The notes below the pieces were generated by a model. That model was not told the origin of the DNA. It did not search any database and saw only the letters and a list, made by a program, of their open reading frames with translations. A DNA stretch of 64,000 nt from Amaranthus tricolor (lineage: Eukaryota > Streptophyta > Magnoliopsida > Caryophyllales > Amaranthaceae): assembly GCF_026212465.1 (NCBI RefSeq), contig NC_080050.1, positions 3,348,644 to 3,412,643 on the forward strand. The letters are read 5' to 3'. Below, in pieces: positions 25,004-35,471 of this stretch. Positions within the stretch are counted from its first letter, which is position 1. The number at the start of each line of letters is the position of its first letter. Made by a program: the position numbers and the translations under genes.

Positions 25004-26053
25004 TATTTATTTATTTATATTTTTTTAATTTGGTATCATTTTAAAAAATGATGAGAGAAATATGTACCCACAACCATCTTCAATTATTTTTATAAATTTA
25101 ATTATACATAAGAATTAAGAAATTGCATATGTTTGGATTAAAATCTCAAGATTTAGGTCATAATCCTTAATTCATACTTGATTATACAAAAAAGAAACAT
25201 TAAATGTATAGCGATAATGAAATAGTGTTGCTAAATGAAAACGACTTACTTTATCTGATAAAGTAAAAAAAAACCCTACTTATTTTACTTAAGCTTTTTT
25301 AGAGTATTATTATTATTAGTTGGTTTGTTTGGTTGAAGTGAAGGAGAGAAAAATATCGAAAGAGAATGTTGACATTTTTTTATCATTATTGATCTTGCTC
25401 TTAACGGTTAGTGAATTCATCCTAGATTGAACCTCGGGCTCAAGTAGAGTATAGTAATGAGTAGTGTTGCATACTACTAATAGTAGTGTTGTTGGAACGT
25501 CTAGATGATGGCTATTTGAAGTGAATCAAATTAGACTGACCAACGACTTATGATTATTTCTGAAATACTTACTTATCCTTTTAATTTGTGATTAAGTTTT
25601 AATCTATAAGATAAAAATATAGTCAAGCGGGATCTTATTTTATTCGTATCGATGCAAAGATTATTAATATTAAATTTTTAAATTTTTATTTTTTTTATTA
25701 TACATAATTATAGATATTAAAAATCAAATTAGAGCATTGGACTACGTGAAAAAGCAAGCGTTCCAAGTATTTTGAAACGGAAGAATTATATTCTTTTATT
25801 TCATAATTGTCATTCCTAACTAGTTATGGAGGACGTATAACTAGACATATTTAATTTGCGAGGTACCAATTAGATTCTTGACATCGGGAAACTGGTAAAG
25901 GATATCCATACTTAATAGATGTGTTAATGTTGCCAGGAGCGAATGAAGTCTTGTTCAATATTGTCAACTTATAGAATTTAAAAAGTTATATATCTAAATA
26001 TGTTAATAAATGTGTTGCTTAAGTTGATAATATAATTGGTACCTGATAGCATT
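25004..26053. other. intergenic, no gene recognised
   Basis: AT-rich sequence with no exon-like frame or clear element end. Confidence 0.4.
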
Positions 26054-26061
26054 ATTCTAAG

Positions 26062-26611
26062 TAGTGTCGGCCCTGGGCAAGAGCAAGCTGGGCATACAAC
26101 CAGGGCCCACCAAAAAAATTACTCCATTAACACTGACAAGACTCGAACACAAGATGTTGTGTATAGAGGGCTATTGCTTTGCCATCAAGCTAGCTTTGTA
26201 TTAGTGCTAACACTTCATTGTTTAATAATAAACCGAAAAATGACTGTTAATAAGAGAAAAAACAACACGCATGCAATAGATTATCCACAATTATAATATT
26301 TTTAATATTCTTGTGGGTTTAGTTGGGTGAATAAGTCCCCTAAATCTGTAAATGTTTAATATTTTCTTTTTGTTTAATTTTATATTATGTATTGGTGCAT
26401 ACTTTATTTTTACTTACCAACATTATAGATTTAAAATTTTCTATCTATGTTTTATATATCATTCGTTTTATTTTAGTCCTATCGAACAACGATATGTTAT
26501 TTGAACAAATGACTTTATCAATTGCAAGTAATATGGAATCAAGGAATGATATAGTTAGGGCCCATAAATTATTTTCCGCCCCGGACCCCTAATATCTCAA
26601 GGCGGGCCCTG
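26062..26611. mobile_element. hAT-type non-autonomous element (550 bp)
   Basis: Termini TAGTGTCGGCCCTGGG and, inverted, CAGGGCCCGCCTTGAG form an imperfect inverted repeat of the CAGGGCCGGCCC class. They are flanked by a perfect 8-bp duplication, ATTCTAAG, at 26054-26061 and 26612-26619. Eight-base duplications are the hAT signature. No transposase remains inside. Confidence 0.8.
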
Positions 26612-26977
26612 ATTCTAAGTTCAAGTTTTAAAAATAATGAAATGAAGGCAAATTGAGATGGATTTAAAGTAGTTGAGATAGTTGTGAAGAAGGTAAAATG
26701 AGTATGAAATAATAATAATGATAGAAAAGAAGATGATTTCCCTAATTATGGAGGTAATACATTCCCCCACCCTCCCCTAGGATAAATACTTACCCCACAA
26801 AATTGAGAGCTTCATTTATTTTTCATCACTTTGTAACCATTTTTCCACCACTACAACAATCAAATTTCACTTTGATTTTTTTCGCCCTCGTAAATATTTA
26901 CACCTAGTCCAAACATACCCTAAGTGTAGAATTACATTATCGCAGCATCTGCCAGAAATGACAATATAGATGCCCGA

Positions 26978-27957
26978 CTGTTATGAATAGTGTCATGAAT
27001 GGTGTGGCTTGAGTGCATAATTAATGTGTGCATTCATGTGTGACTTTTAGGATGGAATCCAAGAGTGTGTTAATGTGGGTGTATTAAGTTGAGTCTTGAT
27101 GATTATGGTTTATGATGATGATTATGGTTTATGATGGTGATTAAAAGTATGGATTAATGAGGTAATGAAGTGTGAGTTAATCATAGGAGTTATGGGACTT
27201 AATAAAGAAGTGCAAAGGTTTAATTCAAGATGCTCCACTATGCAAGTCGAGCAATGCTGTCATAAGCTCTCTGAAGTGCCGCTCGACCAGCTCGCTCGGA
27301 CGAGCGAGCTTTAGGGTCGGTCGAGCGAGCATACAGAATGCAACCAGAATCTTTTTTGACTCGATCGAGCGAGCCCCTGTCTTGGTCGAGCGAAGTCTCT
27401 CATGCTCCTAGGATGCTGTTTTTTGACTCTTTAAGTACTTGGGGCTGTTTCATTATCATTTTTATTCATAATTTTAATGTACTTAATGCTACTTAGTGTG
27501 ATATCTCTAATAAATAGAGAACTCTCATACACACATAAGTTACATCAAACACAACCCCTAAGCCAAACACATAGCCTTTTGATTTTATCTCTTACTCAAT
27601 TGTAATACTTCATTTGTAAGAGTGTTTTATACTTCTTTGATATAATATAAACAAGAAACTACACACGGCGGAGGACTTAGCTATCATTGGGTGAACCTCC
27701 TTAAATATTTGTGTCTCTTTGCAAGTTTTACATTATCAATCATTTGTTTAGTTCATTGTTATTATTATCATTCATCAAAGTTCTTAACATCGTATCGATT
27801 TTGGCAATTATATCACCGACCTTCATCGAGCATTTCATGTCTAGCAGCTTTTTGCATTTGCTAGGTTACATTGTAAGGTATTCGTTCCCTTACCTATCTA
27901 AATTCCTAATAAGGTCTTTTGTCCGTCCCATACTACCTATTTATTGATCTACCAATA
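26978..27957 (+). mobile_element. probable copia LTR, solo or truncated
   Basis: The segment has the texture of a plant copia LTR: a TGTTATGAATAG start, CGCTCGGACGAGCGAG-type motifs at about 27270-27400, a TATA-like AATAAATAGAG near 27510, and GGGTGAACCTCCTTAAAT near 27690, a phrase typical of the R/U5 end. I could not fix the right edge or find a target duplication, and no internal domain follows. Boundaries are approximate. Confidence 0.35.
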
Positions 27958-27966
27958 AGCAAAAAC

Positions 27967-28060
27967 CAGGGCCGACTCAACCACATGAGCAGCATGAACA
28001 ATGACTCAGAGCTTCGTTATTTTGAGGGCCCAATTGAAAGAGATTGGTGAATAGTGACAA
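27967..28060 (+). mobile_element. possible hAT terminus fragment
   Basis: It begins CAGGGCCGACTCAACC and soon contains TTTGAGGGCCCAATT, like hAT ends of the kind seen at 26062. No matching right end was found. Confidence 0.25.
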
Positions 28061-28448
28061 ATATAAATTGAACAAGTAAAACGAATAGAAGGAAGTAATA
28101 AATAAATTATTGTGTCTACATATTTTAAAATCAATGTCGTAAAAATAACTTATTTATTGTTTTACTTTATTTTAATCAAAGATTTAATCAATTATGAAAA
28201 ATATTTTTTTCATTAATCGAAAATTAGGGATTCCTTAAGAGTTGGAACAAGAACAATTAAACAAGTCAATCAAAACTATACATAATCAGAATTGCTAATC
28301 AGTTTTAATAATTTAGATTTGTATACATAGACAATCTAAATGAAACTCATACACGCATAGTGGGTTGTATCTTGACAATTGAGTTATCATATTTAGCTCT
28401 AATATTAGTCATAAATTATTCATTTCAAATAACTCTCCTAGTAGAACG

Positions 28449-30406
28449 GTGACGGGTTCTACTAGGAGGGCTAGGCAGGAAGAGGCTGCCAGACACAGTG
28501 AGGCTCAACGGTCGAGTACGCTGAACCAAGTGCGTACTCGTTTTGATGACCAAGCTAGCAGACTCCAGAGTAGTTGGGGGGTTTTTAGTGATGATAATGA
28601 TGCTGATGATGTTCAGTTCCAAGGTCCTGATCTTCGCCCAGCGGACTGGACTGTTGTCCGGGGGCCCGACGGGAGATTCGCACATGCCAGCCCTAGTTCT
28701 TCAGGGGCATCTGAGCGTGCCGGACATAGTCTCATTGATAATGAGCCGCCACGGAGGAGTCCGCTGGAACGGACTGGTTGGTCACATCGCCCCAGCCCGG
28801 GGGGCCCACAGATAAGCGCCTGATACCCAGTTATGGCAGGCACATAGCTAAAGTTATTTTTGACGGCTCTAAGCGTACGTCTCCGGTTCTGGAATGCCGT
28901 AGTAGAAAGAAGCCATTGGAGGGGATCATCGGACTGCGGGACCGATGCGCTTTACGATGTTCTACCTGCTACTCCCCTCGGTCGGCTATCGTACGTCATG
29001 CACCAGCACATCGACTGTGCTTTGATATCGACCTTCGTGGAGAGGTGGTAGCCGGATACGAACACCTTCCACATGCCATGGGGGGAGATGACGATTATGT
29101 TGCACGAGGTGCAACGCATATTTTGCATAGGTATTGAAGGTTCTCTACCGGCTGAGCCTTCTGAGGGGGAGTGGCAGAACGGTATTACTAATCTGTTTGG
29201 GGAGCCCATGTCCGAGCTACGACAGAAAGGGATATTCACCAGCGGCTGCGTCAACGTTGCTGAAGTGATGCAGTTGTGTCATCGGTTCCAGGCTATGGAT
29301 ACCCAGTCGACAGCCTACTACATGGCTATTGTCGGCTCTACCCTGCTGGTGGATAAGACCAGAACCGGCATGCGACCTCACCCGATACTTGTCGTCAACG
29401 TCGATCAGGATGAGATCGCCTGGGGTGCGGTGACGCTGGCCTACATGTATCGCCAACTGGGAATGGCATCTAGGGCTGGTTGCAAGACCATTGCGGGTTG
29501 CCTCACATTGCTCCAGACATGGATCTACGAGTACTTTTCCGCCTTCCGCCCTCATCCTCGCCGAGCAGATGTGCCTAATAAGACTAGGGCGGAGATGTGG
29601 TCCACGCCCAAGCCAGGTCGTGAGATCAACAGGCTGAGGGACTGCAGGAGTATACTGGACTCCATGACGGAGACTCAGGTATTGTACATCACATCACACT
29701 TTCTTATGCATGTTATTTTAATTTTAGATTATTTTTATATGTTAACTTGGCTTGTATGCAGGTGGAATGGACTCCGTACATGACTTCTCCAAGGGCATTG
29801 CTGAATGAGTACCCACGCACCACCTTCATTGGGGGTATCACTTGCTTTGATATCGTCGAGGTGTATTTGACGGAGAGGACAGTGCGACAGGTCGGCTTTG
29901 TGCAGGCTATTCTCCCCCTCCTCTGAGACCAGCCCAGGCTATACGATCGGCACACGGTACCTACTCCGTGACCTTTGCTTCTCCGCCTGTGTACTTGGAG
30001 GCATGGAGTAGGTTCCTTTATAGTGCCTGCCTTAGTGATCAGGCACTTCGTCGGGCATCTGTTCCATCAGAGGCTGATCCTAGTTACGTTGACTGGTTCA
30101 GAGTGTGCTCCCACCCATACATCGTCCGCGGCGAAGGACCAAGTGCCGGTTTTGGTCCAGCTGAAAGCAGATTGAGATACGTTAGTTTTTTGAATTTATT
30201 TGTTTTCTATTATGTCGTTGTGTAATTTAGATGCTGTTTAATATCTTATTCACACCCTTTTTCTTTTTTTTTTTTAGTTTCTGAATGAATGGCCGAGTCA
30301 AGTCGCTCTATTGGCGAGACACCCTCCTGTTGCGGAAATGACCTCCCGGGAAAAACATGCTTTAGATGTATACCTTAATGATGTTAAAGATTTATTTGCC
30401 GAATGA
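28449..30406 (+). pseudogene. plant mobile domain (PMD/MAIN-like) gene, decayed
   Basis: The protein matches the PMD family (aminotransferase-like; often annotated as serine/threonine phosphatase 7 long form homolog), known both as host genes and inside transposons. Probable exons are 28449-29678, 29762-30180 and 30278-30406. Recognisable parts: MHQHIDCALISTFVERW, MPWGEMTIMLHEVQR, AWGAVTLAYMYRQLGM and TIAGCLTLLQTWIYEYF. The reading frame shifts near 28800 and near 28950, a TAG interrupts at 29050-29052 right after ERW, and another shift lies near 29910. The N-terminal part is polar and acidic, without a domain I know. The locus is far GC-richer than its surroundings, which suggests acquisition as part of a mobile element. 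It converges on the OTU-type pseudogene, with ends about 265 bp apart. Confidence 0.75.
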
Positions 30407-30964
30407 CAAGCTTTTAAGGGGCATGGCCCTTCATAGTTTGTACTTAACTAATTTACATTAATGCGTTTATTTATTTACATCAACGCTTTTTACATTAAAT
30501 TTAATACATGTTTACATCAATACTTTTATTAGTTTACAACATTATTATACATATTGAATTTCATCTACAATTTCTATAGTAATGACGTACACAATAGTAT
30601 AACTATGGGCTATCTACAAATTGAATCTCATCTACAATTTCTATAGTAAAACTGAATAATGATTTACACATCACGTTACACTATGACTATCTAAATTTAC
30701 AGCATCTTCAGCGGTGTTATTACATTGTAGTGGTCGTGGCCTATATAGTTTATTCCAAAGTATAATCCTACTAGTAAAATGTGTTTCTGTATGTATGGAA
30801 AAATTGTAAACTGTTTCTCTCCAACGTTGATGGACTGGCGGCAGTGGAGATGAATCGTCGTTCATTAATAGTTGAACAAAATGATTTCCATTCACCCAAC
30901 ATATATGTATAACTTTATTTATACTATGCACGCCCGATGCTTTCCTTAACGGAAGAACCAAACA

Positions 30965-31540
30965 GTTGTACAGCGAATTACCGTCAGCAGAACCATAATA
31001 AGCAATGCCAACATTAAGAAACGTTGCTTCAGAGTACAATGCCATCGGTGCATCCATCCAGTGAATGTAAGGAGTAGGTCCATTGCCGTGTGAACCAATT
31101 CTGAATATAGCATCGTCTAACAACTCCTACAATAGATACAAACTTAGGTATTGGTCTCTGTTCATTTGCATTTCCATACACATAGCACGTCTTAAAAGAG
31201 GCCATGTCTCCTTGCCTCCCAACTCTGTGGCGGCAATAGCTCTAAATCCACAGTTATACAGCGAATTACCGTCAGCAGAACCATAATAAGCAATGCCAAC
31301 ATTAAGAAACGTTGCTGCAGAGTACAATGCCATCGGTGCAGCCATCCAGTGAATGTAAGGAGTAGGTCCATTGCCGTGTGAACCAATTCTGAATATAGCA
31401 TCGTCTAACAACTCCTACAATAGATACAAACTTAGGTATTGTTCTCTGTTCATTTGCATTTCCATACACATAGCACGTCTTAAAAGAGGCCATGCCTCCT
31501 TGCCTCCCAACTCTGTGGCGGAAATAGCTCTAAATCCACA
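30965..31540. repeat. 288-bp tandem duplication in the OTU pseudogene
   Basis: Two adjacent units (about 30965-31252 and 31253-31540) are nearly identical; I count about six substitutions. Each carries CAGCGAATTACCGTCAGCAG and the same start-like segment of the OTU protein (MLDDAIFRIGSHGNGPTPY). The second copy interrupts the protein between its DGNC and His motifs. Confidence 0.85.
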
Positions 31541-32540
31541 GTTACCATCACCTAAGACATCAATCCAATCAAACAAGTAAGGAGGAAGAATGTGCGGGAT
31601 GTGATTAGGCCATGAAAACAGTGAAAAATCACGACCTCCTGGATCATCTGCAATTATTGAAAATAAGGTTAGTAAGATTAAGTTGTAACAAACTAATTTA
31701 TATAACAGAAAGGAAAGTCATGTACCGGATAAGTTGAAACTAAACTTAATTCCAATTGAGGATTGCATTTCTCGACCACTAGATCTCCCGTGGGATGAAG
31801 ATCTAGACCCTCGACCACGAGAAGATGATATGCTATATTCAAATGCGCTTTTATTTCTTCTACGGGTTTTGCTTGTGGTTGGTCTTCCCTTTCTAGGTGG
31901 ATTACTTGCTACAATCAAAAATTTACACTCACAACTTCTACTTTTAGTTACAGGTGGGGCAACATTATCTAGATTATGTAAATCATCCCTAATATTACCA
32001 AAGCGGTGACATCTTAAATACACACTAACTCTAGACGTCCTTCTTTTTATTTATAACAAGCACGTGTAAATTGAAAACCAATTGTTATTGCTATCGCATC
32101 GGCCCAACTATGTAATTCATCTAAGGAATCAAATTCCCTATCCGTAACAAATCTACCGGAGTAATCTACGTTGTCTCCTAAGTTTTCAAAGTCCTGCAAA
32201 TTTGAAATATGAAACAAACCATACATTAGGCCATTAAAAAATTATACATACAAACATTAATAATAAAAACATTCAATAATATATAAAAATTATAAATTAC
32301 TTTAATAATTAATATTAAAATCTTAGTAATACAAATTAATATTAATTAAAAATTATAGTTTACTTAAATAATTAATATTAAAATAATAAAAATACAAAAA
32401 ATATAATAAAATAATTGTAATAATAATAAAAAAAATTAATATTAAATAATAAGAAAATAATAATAATAATAACATATAATTATAAATTCTTTAAATAAAT
32501 AATAACAAAATAATAGTAATGTTAATAATATAAATTACTT

Positions 32541-32544
<4 letters not shown>

Positions 32545-32626
<82 letters not shown>

Positions 32627-32627
32627 A

Positions 32628-32672
<45 letters not shown>

Positions 32673-32683
32673 ACTACTACTAC

Positions 32684-32722
<39 letters not shown>

Positions 32723-32742
32723 TAATAATAATAATAATACAA
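32545..32742. repeat. (TAA)n microsatellite, about 200 bp
   Basis: Long TAA/ATT run with a short TAC interruption at about 32669-32683, embedded in a wider AT-only region (about 32220-32830). Confidence 0.9.
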
Positions 32743-32829
32743 ATAATATTAATAATAAAAATAATAATATAATAATATTAATAATAATAATTTACTATGA
32801 CGTATAGTAATTTAAATAATAATGTAAAT

Positions 32830-32975
32830 AATAAAAAAAAAGTCGCACAAAACCCGCGAGCAGACACATGGTGGAGTCGCACAAATCGTGCGACTGAACC
32901 GTGGTCCACTCGCACGTTTTGTGCGACTCAACCACGGTTCACTCGCCCAGTTTTTGCGACTTCCTTTTTTTTTTA
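32830..32975. repeat. GC-rich inverted repeat around GTCGCACAAA motifs
   Basis: AGTCGCACAAAACCCGC at 32841-32857 has its near inverse, GCACGTTTTGTGCGACT, about 70 bp on. AACCGTGGT/ACCACGGTT is a further inverted pair, and A and T runs border the block. It lies in the first intron of the MULE-type pseudogene. The 17-mer AGTCGCACAAAACCCGC also forms the first 17 bases of the window. Confidence 0.6.
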
Positions 32976-33045
32976 AAAAAATATACCGATTCAAATCGAT
33001 TAAAGTACATACTGGATCCGATTCATAGTCGCTTTCGTTAGCCAT

Positions 33046-34399
33046 AGTAAATCGATTCCAACTAACAGCGTGTTTAAAATCGAAGAACGTTTTTAGAGAG
33101 GTTTAGAGAAATAGTACCGTGTTTGAATTCGTACATCATACAAGGGTGCGTTTGAAAATTCAATATATATATAGGGTCGCGATAAAAATGTTTGAGATTA
33201 CGTTTAAACTTTAAATTTAATGTTTTTAAAGTGATAATAGTGTTATTAAGTGCGATTTACATTTGTTAAACAGGTTTTAAATGCAGGGGCAAATTTGTAA
33301 TTTCATTAGGGAGGTGACAATAAAATAAAAAGGGTGACAATATATAACAATGCCCTAAAAATTTGTTCACCATTTTGTTCTTGAAATTTGTGTAAGAGCT
33401 AAAGAGACACTTATGTGAGATGAAAAAGCATAAAAATTAATCTTTCTTGGTATTTAATATTTTTGTTATGAACTTTAATCTATTATAAATTTATCTACAG
33501 TTCATTCAACATTTGAATATAAATTTGTTATGTTGAAATTCTTAAAATCAATTTACATCATTTAAATTATATTCAATGTTACTCCTATATTTTTATATGT
33601 TTTTCTCAAATATAATTTATGAATTTTAGTGTCAAATTTTAACTATATTTTCTTATCGATCTATTGAAAAAACATATTCATGTGAGATCTTGATAGATTC
33701 GTCTTAACATATACTTTTTTAATATTATTTTTTAGAATTTTTAAAAGCTCACAATTAAAATTATTTTACTTTTAAGTTTACATTAGAATATGCAAAAATT
33801 AATTGGAAAGAATAAATGAAAACAGAGATAGTATTATTTTTGAAGTCAAGTAATAACAATACGCCAATAGCCCAATACCATAGGAAACAAAGTCAGAAAT
33901 AAATATACTTTATCCGTTCCAAAAATACTTGTAACGTTTGATTTTTTACACGATCAAATGCACTAATGTAATTTTAAATATCTTTAATTATATATAATAA
34001 AAATTTAATATTAATAATCTTTGCGTCAAGACGAATCAACCAATATCTCACCTGACTATGTTTTAACTTATAAATTAAAAATTAATCACAAGTAGTGCAA
34101 ACGAAAAAGTACTAATTTAAGACTTTTTTCATTTATGTAAGAGGAGTTCCATTCTGAAAACATATATATAGCGAGTATCATCTTTTATTTACCATTGGTA
34201 AATTATGGTTACCGGAAAAAAAAATAATTTTTTACCAGGGAGGCAGCTACGTAGGAAAACAAGAAGAGCCACCAAAACGTTGGAGCCATATCCACCAAGC
34301 AAATTATACCTGTGTAAAAAAAGTACACTCTTTTTCTCACTTTCTCTAGAATTATCAACAGCCAGAAGAAAACCCAAGATGGCATAATCAATTCTGAAT
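33046..34399. other. intergenic between MULE-type pseudogene and LHY
   Basis: AT-rich. A short block with AGGGGCA/TGCCCT inverted ends and GGTGACAATA repeats (about 33277-33356) may be a transposon edge. I could not find its partner. Confidence 0.35.
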
Positions 34400-34402
34400 A
34401 CG

Positions 34403-34427
34403 CCACGTAGCATACTCTTTTCCACGT
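34403..34427. promoter_or_regulatory. paired CCACGT cores upstream of LHY
   Basis: CCACGT occurs at 34403-34408 and 34422-34427, about 300 bp before the pyrimidine-rich presumed leader. G-box-like ACGT elements are common in clock and light-regulated promoters. Function here is inference. Confidence 0.25.
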
Positions 34428-34739
34428 CACTCAAATCAATGCCATATTTTTTTCCATAAAATTAAACATTGAACTAACATGGACCCCACTTGCCTCCGTG
34501 TAACTCGCTTTTTCATTGACTCAGCTTAACTCAGTGTTCTCCGAGTTTGTGGCAGAGAATAATTCACTTTTTTTAAAAAAAGAAATCCAAAAAGTGCACT
34601 GGTAGGACTCAACATCAACCACTAAAATTTTCCACTTGTCATCATCTTACAACTTCACTATTCTCGTCCTTCAAATTTTTATTTTTTCTTTTTATTTTTC
34701 ACATTAATTCAATCAAATCCACAGGAATTATTCGTGGCT

Positions 34740-35471
34740 CTTATTCGATCTCATTAACTCCTGGTTTCTCTTGCTCCATTTTTTTCTTCTTCTTCGTTCT
34801 TCCATTTTTTTTTCTTCAATTGATCGTGTGTCGTCTTTCTCTCTCCTATTGGAACCGCCATTTTTACTCCTCGTTAGGTCACTATATATATACTTTTTTC
34901 TTGTTAGTTTTTACTAGATTTGTAAATTTATCATCAAATTTGTTCCAGAAATTCATATTTCTTTTATCCTTGAATCCATGGGGTGAACTTAGTAGTTGAA
35001 CTTTAGAGTATATTTTTGAGATTATTTTTGTACTTATGGAGTCTTCAAAAGGTAATTTCGATTTTTCAATTTTTTATTTAGGGTTTGTAATTTTATTTTT
35101 TTTGAATAAGTGAATAGATTTGATTTTTCAGGTGTGCACGATGACAAAGATAATTTGGTGAGGTTCTGTGAATTGGTGAGAATTTTTTTTAAGGAAAATC
35201 GCTGAAAAAGGAGGAAAAATTAATGTGTTTATGTGATTTTTAGTGGTGAGATAGAAAAAAGGCGGATTATCTTTGAATATATTTTGTTTTTGTTTGTTAT
35301 TTGTTTGTGCTTGTGCAGTAGTAGCTTACTTACTCAGGTATTCAGCTCAGTTTGTGTATTTGCTGTAATTAGTATTTGATTTTGGGTAAGATGAACGGAG
35401 GATTTTGTATCAATTGGTTGTTATCAGAGAGATTTTGAAGCGGCAGTGCTCTGCTTGCTGTTGTCCGTTTA
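34740..35471 (+). other. probable multi-exon 5' untranslated leader of LHY
   Basis: Pyrimidine-rich sequence (TTCTTCTTCTTCGTTCTTCC) is followed by plausible splice signals: CTCGTTAG/GTCACT near 34877, TTCAAAAG/GTAATTT near 35050, TTTTTCAG/GTGTGC near 35131, and ACTCAG/GTATTC near 35337. Several short non-coding exons before the ATG are known for LHY genes. These boundaries are guesses without transcripts. Confidence 0.35.

Larger units (their letters stand above)
30671..33045 (-). pseudogene. FAR1/MULE-type N-terminus joined to an OTU-like protease, decayed
   Basis: A minus-strand gene with start MANESDYESDP (33045-33013), a donor GTATGT, and a second exon from 32193 opening DFENLGDNVDYSGRF. 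That part resembles the N-terminal DNA-binding domain of FAR1-type MULE transposases, with CHRFG and CECKF zinc-ligand-like residues. Next comes NPPRKGRPTTSKTRRRNKSAFE, the linker normally found after the transposase core, but the core itself is absent. Downstream is an OTU-type cysteine protease: LGDGNCGFRAI near 31535-31560 holds the Asp/Cys motif, and WVNGNHFVQL near 30885 the His. Stops and a frameshift near 32000-32060, and an internal tandem duplication, disable it. The large first intron holds a TAA microsatellite. Confidence 0.65.

Noticed and set aside
32522..32722. 66-codon frame of Leu, Val and Ile
   Set aside because: Translation of the TAA/ATT microsatellite, not a gene.
34189..34434. 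Overlapping frames on both strands upstream of LHY
   Set aside because: No conserved features; the position suits promoter sequence.
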